Shown here piece by piece: positions 12,511 to 27,326 of a DNA stretch of 64,000 bases. Within the stretch, counting starts at the first letter, position 1, and each line of letters begins with the position of its first letter. The translations under genes and the position numbers were made by a program. Under the pieces are notes generated by a model. It searched no databases and was not told the origin of the DNA. It saw only the letters and a program-made list of their open reading frames with translations. Origin of the DNA: Panicum virgatum. Its lineage: Eukaryota; Streptophyta; Magnoliopsida; Poales; Poaceae. The stretch lies in the NCBI RefSeq assembly GCF_016808335.1, contig NC_053148.1, positions 48,872,930 to 48,936,929 on the forward strand. The letters are read 5' to 3'.

Positions 12511-13278
12511 CCAAACAATGCAGTTTAATGATTGATTAAGTTCTTCGATGGTCACTTATGTCAAAGCACTTCATACGACACACACATGTACCGTCCATAC
12601 GACGCACACTCCATATCTACCCTCCAACTCAGCTGGTTTCCATAGTATTAAATATAGTACCACATAAGAAAAAAACTTAGTTGGCAGGTGAGTTAACGAG
12701 GAGAGAAGAAAAAATATGAAGAAACCGGGTCTCATGCAAGAAACCATGTCTATGCAAAAACCAAAACAAAAGAAGGTGATTGGAGGGAGAAAAAAGAGAG
12801 AAGAAATATGATTGGATCGCAATTTATTTTGAAGAAACCATCCATTAGGGATGTAGTTTCTATGAGTAGTGTCTATATGACATGGCAAGTATAGAAACTA
12901 TTAGTAGTGTCTTGGGTTGGGATTGCACTTATTACAGCATAAGAGCGAGGCCAATAAGCTTGTCGTATCGCCGAGGAAAGGACGATGAACAGAGCAAGCG
13001 ATCGGCGCAGCCTGCCGCGACAAGCTGCGCTCTCTCTCTTCACTTCTTTCCTCCATGTCACCCCAAGTGCTGAGCTGTTGGTCGCCATCAACAGTTGTTG
13101 TATCTGCTCTAATTTCTCCCCGATCGACATAACGGTTTTTGTCAGGGCTCTTATTTCTAAACATCGATGCAATTGTTACCATGATACCATCACTCGCTCA
13201 TCCTGATTCAGAATGGCATGTCAAAGTCACCCGCCAGAGGGCTCCAACTCCAGAAACCATCGTCTTTGGCAACCGGCA
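12511..13278. other. Gap downstream of the response regulator, MITE-like sequence
   Basis: AT-rich DNA. The words GTTTCTATGAGTAGTGTC (about 12858) and TAGAAACTATTAGTAGTGTC (about 12893) are near repeats of a type seen in grass MITEs, but I could not define ends. It probably includes the 3' untranslated region of the minus-strand response regulator. Confidence 0.4.
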
Positions 13279-16200
13279 TCACAGGGTTATGGACTGGATC
13301 ACTGGACCATTCTGAACGGTGGATTCTTGAGCCATCGATCCATCAATGTTAATCAGGCTCGGCGATTCAAGACCTTTGTTCCATGTATTGTCTACCTGCA
13401 GCGGATCCTCCAGGCCAAGGTTTTGCCGATCTTGCGAGGATCCATTGGCTTGGGCAATCGGCACCACAGCGTTATCAACTGGTACATTCTCAAAGGTGAC
13501 TTCTTGAGCCATCGATCCATCTGTGTTGATAAGGCTCGGCAATGCAAGATCTTTATTCCATGCATTGTCTACCTGAAGAGGATCCTCCAGACCAAGGTTT
13601 CGCTGCTCTACCAATCCTTGCAGCTCACTCATCAAGTCTGAGACCTGTTCTTCCCAGCCATCAAAGGGGCCTAGCAGGTCCAGATCATCGCTCAGTAGGA
13701 ACGCCAAAAGGTCAGAAGCATCCGTGTTCATGGTACCTTCAACGACAACAAAGCCTTTTCGTCACAAGCAAGTTGTGGTAGGAAAAAAAAAGGTAAGACA
13801 AAGTATTAACAGGCTGCTTAATCTGCAAGCAAATCGATGACCATGGTACCTTCAAGCAGATTAATGTTTCCCATGTTGTAGTTTTTGCCAGAAGCTTCAG
13901 TATGATTTTTCTCACCAACTTGATCAGCCAAACTTGTTGACAGGCTGCTTGAACCAGAGCTTTCTATGGATGCACCATAACCTATTTCACCAGTAGCTTT
14001 GGGGGCTTCACTTGAAACACCTCCATCTATGACAACAACATTGTTCTTCACAGGCAACTGACACTTGCTCGATGACTGCCCTATCTGTTGCCAACGTTTG
14101 TTTGATGCAGAAAACTTTTTCTGCAGGCCCTTCTGGTACTCATCCCACACAGACTTTGTGCCATCTCTGGAAATTCCAGATGTGCTTGTGTACATGTAAG
14201 TCTTCAAAGCTGCTTCTTCCTTCACCTGTTTCCACATCCTTGAGGGGTATGCCTCCCTGATGTCTGCATCAACTCTAGATGTGATGGATTCAGTAGTGGC
14301 TGCAGTTTGTCCTGATCCTATCAGCTCAGACACTAGTTTTTTGCTGGCATTCCTCTGGTGCTGCCCTCCTTGATTCGCATTCTGTTTGCGCGACCGATGT
14401 TTCTATATCATATTTGAGAAGAAAAATATCAAGAAAGTGTTAATAAGTCACAGTATTTAAGGTAAAACTGATAATACACTTACATGGCACTTTAGCATAA
14501 CGATACTCCATTGGGTCAAGGATGCCAGTGTTTTTAAGGCCCATGTGATTGTACCACTAAATTTGGTTATAATGTTTTTGAGGTAACACATTATAATTTA
14601 GTGGTATATTTACTGGTATTTCCCAGGATGATAAAAGGGTTAATGAGGATGGTGGCTGGCAAGTTGGGGGATTCCACAATCAATCGGTCCCACAAGGGGA
14701 AAACATTGACAATGGATAGCCATCCAAAATGCTTTTACCTGCCATGTACCCAAGTTCATGGCAGTGGGGGGACAGGCAAAAATGCAATAAGCAGAAGGGT
14801 CGGACAAACTTTTAATATTCAAAACAAAATAAGCCAGCACAGCACAGGTCATCAGCTTGTTGCTGCTTAATCATGACTATCCTAAAATAGTGTGTTTTTC
14901 TTCATTTTACGAGAAGATTCAAGATAACAAAATTGGTGCACTTCTAATGCAAGCTGCAGTATTGAAAATTTAAGTTATAAAGAAGTTTTAACTGATGAGT
15001 CCTTTGATGCAAATAATTAATCAATCACCCCACCTGGAGATGGCTACCTATATGCTTCCAGGTCAAACCTTTCACATTCATGAGCCTCCGAATCTTCTCA
15101 GGTGTAGCATCTGGTACACCCAAAAAAAAAACAGCTCAAGGTCATGTTTTCAGCTATTAAAAAGAAACAAAGGTTAATTCAAATTTTAGGCCATGTGTGG
15201 GTACGAGATATCCTCAGTCCTTACTCTTGTCCCCAAGAACTTCAATAGCATCCAAGAACTTTTCATGGAGCTCAACAGTCCATGTGACTCGATCCAGCTT
15301 CTTTGAACAACCATCTGCTTTTTCAACTTCTGGCACTTCAAATTCACTGTTTCCAGGATTCGATAAATTGTTTCCCTCTAGTATAAGCATTTCCTGGAGC
15401 CTTTCAGTAGATGATGAAACCATTCTACTTTTGGTCCTATTAGGAATTGGCCCTTGAGGTGTTACCTTTTTAGACTTGTGTTCTAATGCTTTCTGCTTAA
15501 GCATGTTCAAGCTTGCTGTGTCCAATGGCTTGAGCACATGGGAACATGCTCCCAGGGACACATGTTCGGAGAGTGCCTCCTCATCGTAATGAGCACACAT
15601 TGCTGTAAACAAGGAAAAATAATCCAGTAACATTGAGTTTGGGACTGATGCAAAATTCTTAAAAATAATAGAACTCTGAATATAAACTTACTGATAACAG
15701 GGACTTGAAGTTCATTTAGTATGTGGTGGAGCAGCTCAGAGTTTGCCAAAGAGCCTGGTGCTATATTGCAAAAATGAACTTCCGCCAATACCAAATCAAG
15801 CTCCTCCTCGATAGCAGCCCTGCTTTTAACAAAATCCAGGGCCACCTCCACTTTTTGGAAGGGGATAACTATGCAACAATACAGGTAAGATTTAAAACGC
15901 TTGGAGAAAAAAAATGTTACAATGTATTGAATAGAGCTGTATAACTTGATGGAAATTGAAATTTTGATTGACCAGAAGGATTTGATAATCAATTTTCAAG
16001 AAATGGGAGCTTTTCTCAGTGTTCCAGTTGTTTGAGTCATCCTCCCATTTTTAATGTTCTTGGGGAGCCTATTGGCAACTTGAAATGGGAGCCTATGTTT
16101 GGAAGGGTGACCCAGAAACTAGCATAGCTGGAAAAATGAATTCAATAACGAAATTCATTTACTACTCCAGCTTTTAGTACGTAATACTCTCTGATTGAGA

Positions 16201-17180
16201 GACATTTGATTGGCAATTAATGTTTTGAAGTTCTGGACAAAGCAAATACAAGAATCTAAAATGACATACCATATACCATTATACCGAAACTTACAATATG
16301 CAATAAAATGATATTGAGAAATCAGAATCTAAAACTTCATACCGTACACCCAAGCTTATCATATGCAATAGAACGGAATGCGACAAAATGGGATATTCAG
16401 AAATTGAAAATTTATGATATGCGACAACATGGAATATTCATGCATTTTGAAATTCGAACCTAAAACGTCATACCGCACATGCAAATTTATGATGTGCGAC
16501 AAAATGGAATATTCAGAAATTAGAATCTGAAACGCCACATTTACACCCGTTTTGCGTGATATGGAATATTTAAGAAATTCTGAGAACCCGAGATCGGAAT
16601 CCAATCAAACGCACACATACAGATAAGACACCAAACATCCTTGAACAGCATCCCTGTGACTATCACATTGTAGGTGCACTTTTAGGGCAGATGACCTGAG
16701 TTGCTCTACGCCTTCCTCAAAGAAGAAATTTCTTTCAAAAATTTTCGAACAGATTTAGACAAATGTGTTTCTTCCCTATCAGCTTAAGGAATCAGGAAAA
16801 GACCATGATATTGAGAAGAGCTAACAAATATTGGAATTCTTTTTCAGGGTAACTAGCAAGAATTGCTACAAAACCCAAGTTCCTCAGCTTTCATTAAAAA
16901 TCTCAGATTACTTGAAAAGGGTACCGTTTACGGCATCTTAAATCAATTCATAAGATCTAAACACTTACAGGTCCAATACCTGGGTGATGAACTAAAACAC
17001 AAAAGAGTCCCCAATTCAAAAAGGATCTATCTGGAATTAGAAGAAAAGAAAAAAGGTACATAATCCAGGTCGAAGAGTAGAACATGAATAGTTGAGATGG
17101 CCTTTTTGCAGTTGTTATGTCAACTACACCAAACATTCTGAGTAGGTATGAAATAGGTAGTTTATCATATAAAACTTGAG

Positions 17181-17222
<42 letters not shown>

Positions 17223-17553
17223 AAATTTATACCTCCACGTTGGTCCTAGATAATAATTATCCTATTAAATGACTAATCGAACACGGTAACGGTTGCCAAA
17301 ATTCAATAACCATAGCAAATCCGAAACGTGCACCAACTGACTTTCTTTTTTCCTCTAGAACACACTTCCTTTTTTTGAATCAAAGCGGAAACAAAGGAAC
17401 GTAAAAGGAATTCCTAAATAGAAATCTTCAAAATTGGAAAGCACCTTTGAAACCAGACTCCACAAGCATGTTTGAAATGATCCACAAGGAAGTTGGGTTA
17501 TCATCTAGAAGCAGAACTGAAAGGTTTCCCATCACAGGGTGGTGTTCCACCAT
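13279..17553 (-). CDS. Type-B response regulator with degenerate receiver domain and GARP DNA-binding domain
   Basis: Six exons on the minus strand: 17445-17553, 15692-15850, 15225-15602, 15034-15110, 13850-14402 and 13279-13736, giving 577 residues in continuous frame. Residues about 11-130 are a receiver: DD at 17-18 and the conserved Lys in HVLKPLD (K114) are present. The phospho-accepting Asp is replaced by Glu (AEVH, E60), and the usual Ser/Thr after the fourth strand is Cys (C92). Residues about 191-247 are a GARP/Myb-like domain (VTWTVELHEKFLDAIEVLG, then IRRLMNVKGLTWKHIGSHLQ and KHRSRKQ). Type-B regulators are nuclear transcription factors that carry the cytokinin phosphorelay to target genes. 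This one looks unable to accept phosphate, so it may be constitutive or work in another input. The C terminus carries an acidic Leu-rich stretch and a 58-residue tandem repeat (472-529 and 530-577). Without the last splice the protein would end at 13818 after about 440 residues. Confidence 0.85.
14551..14606. repeat. Short inverted repeat in response-regulator intron
   Basis: Arms reading about TACCACTAAATT..TTATAATGT and ACATTATAATTTAGTGGTA face each other across about 13 bases in intron 4. The left arm has a small bulge. It may be a tiny MITE remnant or just a hairpin. Confidence 0.6.
16255..16590. repeat. Diverged tandem repeat in intron 1 of the response regulator
   Basis: Three to four degenerate copies share words such as ATGCGACAAAATGG, ATATTCAGAAATT and AACGTCATACCGCACA. 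The unit length is irregular, about 60-110 bp. It lies inside the 1.6-kb first intron. Confidence 0.65.
17184..17219. repeat. (GA)18 microsatellite
   Basis: An uninterrupted GA dinucleotide run in intron 1 of the response regulator gene. It is likely to be length-polymorphic. Confidence 0.95.
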
Positions 17554-19344
17554 GGGAAGAAATGAGAAATCCTGGTGTGGTGTTTGCTAAGGATGCACTA
17601 TCATAGATTCAGAGTGAGGCATGGATTCCCAGGATTATATAGGCATCATAGATGTTATTAATTTAGAAAAAGACAAGAAACTTAAGAAGTGTGAAATCCT
17701 CTCATTTGGATTGCATGTTGACTTGGACTGGTGCACATAAAAGTTCTCATGGACAAGAGATACGATGATGCAATACATCAGAACCTCGACATTATATTTA
17801 TTCAATTTTTCTATGGAAAAGAATAAAACCATGTTGTTTTCACAGTTTCACACCCTTTGAGGTTTGAAGTAATAGTTTCAAGAAAAAATAAACCTACATT
17901 GGAAGCGGGATTAAAACTAACCTATAGGCTATAGATATATGCAAACCTCAATTTCTTCCTCTGCTGTTTTCATTTCTAGAGTCAAATTTGACATGCTAAG
18001 TATGAGGGCAGTTTATGGAAGGACTGAGGTCTCTCAGCAGTGAACTGTGATGGCAGTAATTTCCAATGATAACTGCCTTTTGGAGTGGTCTTGGGCATGG
18101 CAATGACCACAGGCAAAAAAAAATCCCATTAAATGAAGCCTGAATGATTTGATGGCATTACTTTCACACAGTAGTTCCTTAAAATACGAAAATGCAGTAT
18201 ACCATGTCTCTGAACAATCGAAAATGCGATATGACGTTTATTGCATCTTAGTTGTTTCAAAATTCACTTCGGTGCTTACTACTCTACGAAAAATAAGAAG
18301 TAAATTACTACTACTCAAGCGATATACACCCAAACCACAGTAAAAATCCGCACTATTCAGTCCCATTTGGACAAGAGTTTAGCAAAGATGATCTACTTAA
18401 AATAATTTAAGGGGAAATGTTTTTGTTCTGTTTCATCTAGTCCAGTGAATTTCTTTTTCTTAATATTTCGCACCTGGTTTCCTATGGCCTACATTCCGGA
18501 ATCCTGAACGCTGGAAAATCTGGGGGCGCCAAAACAGAGCGGACTGAAATGCTAGGCTTCGGTTTTGAACCAACAACAGGCACAGGGAAGAATCTGAAAA
18601 AAAAAATAATGCAGGAGCACCACCGAATCCAAACAACTAGAATGCCGCATCAACAGAGGCACGGACGAAAAGGGTTGCAGCACAAACCTAATTAATGCCG
18701 AAGCACCCGCGGAGGATTCACCCGCAGCCGCAGGCGCGCGCGCGCGCTTCCAATTTCACTAATCATGGTGGACCCGTGGAGGCCGCGAGACGTCAGCCCC
18801 GCGCCTCCGCGGAAGCCGCGGGAGGCGGCCGGCCGGCCGCGGAAGCCCCGCGACCGCCAGGCGCGCGCAGGCATCCCGGCTGCCGTTTCGTGGACGCGGC
18901 GGCGCGGGGGCTGCCTGCCTGCGCCTCTGCCCGCGCGGTCAGCGGGTCGGTCGGCCGCTCGCCATCTGTCGAGAGCTCAAAATGGGACGGAACCCGGGCC
19001 CTATTTCTTACTGGGCCGTAAAAATACCTAAATGGGCTCCAGAACCGTCACGCCCAGACGGTGGCCTGCGGGCGGTAGGTGGGTCCGGACCCGGTGTGGG
19101 GGATGTGGGTTGCCAGACGTCGGCATGGGCCGGCGCCGCCTTGACAGACAGGTGCGCCGCGACACGTGACGGTGGAGGGACGTGGACCCACGGGCCGCGT
19201 GGGCGACCGGGGGCTGCGTCGCAGGGGACGGGGACGGTGGCGGGTGGGGCCGGGGGACACGCCTCCGTCTTTTCAGACGATTGTCAGATTGTGGCATGGG
19301 GCTGCCGGTGGTTTGGATCCTTTTCCTTCTTGGCTGGCTAGCTA
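17554..19344. other. Upstream region of the response regulator with GC-rich block
   Basis: The first 1.1 kb is AT-rich, without motifs. From about 18690 to 19300 the DNA becomes strongly GC- and CpG-rich, which in grasses often marks a promoter or 5' untranslated exon. The open frames in this block have no conserved motif. It may hold the real transcription start of the minus-strand regulator gene. Confidence 0.45.
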
Positions 19345-19682
19345 GGCCGTGTTTGGATTCTCACACGAATTTTTTTTAAAAAAATGCATGCATGGAGTGC
19401 TAAACGAATTTTATTTGCGAAATTTATTCACGGATGGACATAACTTTTCGAGACGAATCTAATGAGCCAAGTTCCACCATGATTGGATACAGTGATGCTA
19501 CAGTAACCACATCTAATTATTTTCTAATCATTCGGTCAAAAAACTCATTAGTTAGAGTAACTTCTACAGTACCATATTTGTGGAGGTGGTTTTGTAATTA
19601 GACTTTGTTTAACACTTCTAATCAATGGTCAAAGGGATGAAAAGTTTTCATGAAATTTTTTCAAGGCGAACCAAACACGGTC
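19345..19682. mobile_element. MITE with GGCCGTGTTTGG ends
   Basis: The left end is GGCCGTGTTTGG. The right end reads GACCGTGTTTGG on the complementary strand. TA flanks both sides. The interior has the GAGACGAATCTAATGA and GCTACAGTAA words shared by several elements in this cluster. The superfamily is uncertain. Confidence 0.75.
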
Positions 19683-19691
19683 TACATGTGA

Positions 19692-19937
19692 GGGGGGGCG
19701 TTTAGTTCCAAAAAAAATTTGCAAAAAAAATTTGCGCAGTATTCATCACATCAAATTTTTGAACACATACATGAAATATTAAATATAGTTGAAAATAACT
19801 AATTATATAGTCTAACTAATTTCTACGAGATAAATCTAATAATACTAATTAATTCATAATTAGATATTAATTGTCAAATGACAATGAAATGTGCTACAGT
19901 AGTTGAACCCAAACTTTTTCATCAACTAAACACACGC
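19692..19937. mobile_element. 246-bp MITE with TGA target duplication
   Basis: The left end has GGCGTTTAGTT and the right end AACTAAACACACGC, imperfect inverted copies, flanked by TGA on both sides (19689-19691 and 19938-19940). The interior is AT-rich with ATTAAATATAG and CTACAGTAG words typical of this grass MITE family. Confidence 0.78.
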
Positions 19938-20069
19938 TGAGTGACGCAACGCAAGGGAAAGGCGCGGATCATTTGGTGCACGTTCCAGGTTCCAACCACA
20001 CTTCCACAGTGCTCTTTCTTCGCCACCGCCGTGGCAAGAACATACATGCACAGGCCGCTGATCAGTCTG

Positions 20070-20347
20070 GAGGGTTTTTCGGACATTAATTAAAAAACTA
20101 ATTTCAGAAGTCATTTGAAAACCGCGAGACGAATCTTTTTAGGCCTTTGACCACATCATTAGTACATGTGGGGGTACTGTAGCACTTATGACTAGTTATG
20201 CACTAATTAGGCTCAAAAGATTCGTCTCGTCATGTACATCTAAATTGTACAATTAATTTTGTTATTTAACTATATTTAGTACTCTATGTATGTGTTCAAA
20301 GAGAATGCATAAATTTCGAGGTGAAATTTTTTTAACTAAACGGCCCC
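20070..20347. mobile_element. Truncated MITE of the same group
   Basis: The right end AACTAAACGGCCCCTTA and interior words (GCGAGACGAATCTTTT, TACTGTAGCAC, AGATTCGTCTCG) belong to the same group as the neighbouring elements. The matching left end is missing or too diverged to see. Confidence 0.6.
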
Positions 20348-20937
20348 TTAAAATCAAACCCAACATACTGTAGTAGTACATCTCCACGGAAGTTTCACCC
20401 TCAAGATGCAGGGGGCGCACGAGCTGCAAGTTGTAGGAACTGACAGTTCAGGTCAAGCTCGAGCTCGACCGATGAAAGACGCTCACAGAATGTTTCCTCG
20501 CACGTGCTCCAGTCTGGTTCATCCGTGCAAGTTGATGGATCAGTTTTTGATGGATCGATCAGCGTGTTGGCGTGCCCGAGCAGAGCCGCCACGACGAAAC
20601 GCGGTTGCACCTAACGTGAACACAGCTGTAATGCGAGGGTTGCTCTTGCAAGCAATTGTCCATGACTCTCTGGATGTACCTGCAGAAGATCTAGAGCAAG
20701 TTGAGTGGTGCTTGTGTACTGCCACTGCTAGGATTTTTTTTCTTTAATTCCCACTGCAGCCTGCAGCTGCCGGTAATGGCAGGCCGGGACAGCCTTTTCT
20801 AGCTCCAGATTTGTACTCCATCAGGATCAGGATCAACCACCACCACGGCCCCGTCTGAACGCTCAGCACATTATCAGGGGGATAAAAAGGAAAAAAAGAA
20901 TCCGTCGTCCTCCAATCCCAACTGGTATAAGGGTTTT
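20348..20937. other. Unassigned unique-looking DNA between MITEs
   Basis: Mixed-composition sequence with open frames of about 60-110 codons on both strands but no recognisable motif. It may be upstream regulatory sequence of the MAP kinase gene or an old gene fragment. Confidence 0.35.
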
Positions 20938-21270
20938 TTCCGTATTTAGTTCCCAAATTCAAAATTCTATTTTTTTTTTCTGGTATCTGCATGGAAATTT
21001 AAATCTAGACGAAATAAAAAATGTATTGCACAATTTGCCTGTAAATTGCGAGACGAATCTAATGAACATAATTAGGACGTAATTAGACACTAAATTGCTA
21101 CAGTAATGCTACAATAAACAACCTCTAATGACGGATTAATTAGGCTCATTAGATTCGCCTCGCGATTTACAGATGAGTTCTGCAATTAATTTTGTTATTA
21201 GTCTATATTTAGTACTTCAAATGTAGAAAGATGACCTTTTAAAAATTTTAGGAGGCAACTAAACACGGCC
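20938..21270. mobile_element. MITE upstream of the MAP kinase gene
   Basis: The left end TTCCGTATTTAGTTCCC and the right end (complement GGCCGTGTTTAGTTGCC) are imperfect inverted copies. Inside are GCGAGACGAATCTAATGA and its inverse, AGATTCGCCTCGCG, forming a long internal fold-back. Confidence 0.65.
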
Positions 21271-21470
21271 AAAATTTCAAAATTTTACAAGATTCTCCAT
21301 CACATCAAATCTTTGAACGCATGCATAAAGTATTAAATATAGCTAAATAAAATAACTAATTATACAGTTTGTCTATAATTTGCGAGATGAATATTTTAAG
21401 CCTAATTAATCCATGACGAAATAATAATTATTAAATAAAAATAAAAATACTACAGTATTTTATAGATTCA
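21271..21470. mobile_element. Partial MITE abutting the previous one
   Basis: Starts directly after the preceding element and carries CACATCAAATCTTTGAACGC, TATTAAATATAG and TACTACAGTATTTTATAG, words seen in the other members. It lacks clear terminal repeats. Either it was split by the neighbour or it was truncated. Confidence 0.5.
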
Positions 21471-21654
21471 TTTTTATGCATCTGAACAAGCCCAAGATCC
21501 TGCTCCTTGCCATCAAGCCCATCGCTGTCTCCTTTCCATTCCGTTCTGCATCCGTCAATCCAATCCCCCAGCCGACGACTTCGTCATCCCTTCAGCGGGA
21601 GCAGCACGCCGGGGGGCAAGCGTCCGGAGCAGCGAGTGACAGCAGCCGCGGAAG

Positions 21655-21711
21655 ATGGGGGGGGGGGGGGGGGGGTGGGAGGAAGCTTGGAGGCGGGCAG
21701 TACATAGCTAG
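21655..21711 (+). promoter_or_regulatory. Upstream ORF with 19-base G run in the MAP kinase leader
   Basis: An ATG at 21655 runs straight into a 19-base G homopolymer (21657-21675), then 11 more codons and TAG at 21709-21711, 47 bases before the MAP kinase ATG. It encodes an 18-residue Gly-rich peptide. The G run could also form a quadruplex. That it lies in the transcribed leader is an inference from its position. Confidence 0.5.
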
Positions 21712-21758
21712 GCGGGTGGGCGGGCAGCCAATGCCGTCGGGCGCGCAGGGCTAGGAGG

Positions 21759-26532
<4,774 letters not shown>

Positions 26533-27326
26533 GCTCCATTGACCGTGGGGTGACAACAATCTCGTTGCAAGATTTCTGTTCTGTCAGGTAAACTGTATGC
26601 CGACCATATAGAAGACAGCCAGGGAAAGCAAAACACTGCATTGAAAATCTGGAGTTTGGGCGTTACGAGGAAGACGCAGGGGCATTTTTCACCCTGTTTG
26701 TACCAGCATGGGCCCTGCATGGATACATGAAGAATCCCTGCGATGTAACACTAGTTAGGCCCATGGTGGAATTGGAAATCTAATGAACAATGAATCGTGG
26801 TCAGCTGACTCACCATGAGGATATTTCTTTTCCAACGGAGTCTGGAGTTTTACAATGGCTCTGCCATATGAATTGTCAGCAGCGTATCATTTTCTTTCCC
26901 TTTATCTCTGTATGTACGCTTTGCCTTTCAACACACAAGAACAAGGTCAAGAAGTATGCTGCTACAATATTTATGCCTTCATGGACCAAATTGGTTATTC
27001 TGCTAAACATGAGTACACGAACTGAGTGACATACAACATTTTGCACGCCCAGCTTCAAGAGCTTAATAAGCCATGGAGAGTTACAAATACAATACAACAA
27101 TGTCAAATGTCACAGGAAATATCGTTAGTATGCCGTATGCGCGACCAGCACCAAACAATTGACACACGTCCTGATCACAGCAGGTCTGTAGCTTCCCAAC
27201 GTGAGTAGGGCTTGGGAGTTGGGATGGTACTTAGGACCCAATTGGCGCCAGGCTGCTTCCCCCTAATGTACAATAATCTTTACAGTTATGTCTGGTTCTT
27301 GCTGCAATCACTAACCACCACCATCT
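26533..27326. other. Gap between convergent MAP kinase and methylesterase genes
   Basis: Only about 0.8 kb separates the two stop codons, so both 3' untranslated regions must lie here. No other feature is seen. Confidence 0.7.

Noticed and set aside
15723..15944. Plus-strand open frame overlapping response-regulator exon 2
   Set aside because: Antisense shadow of the receiver-domain exon.
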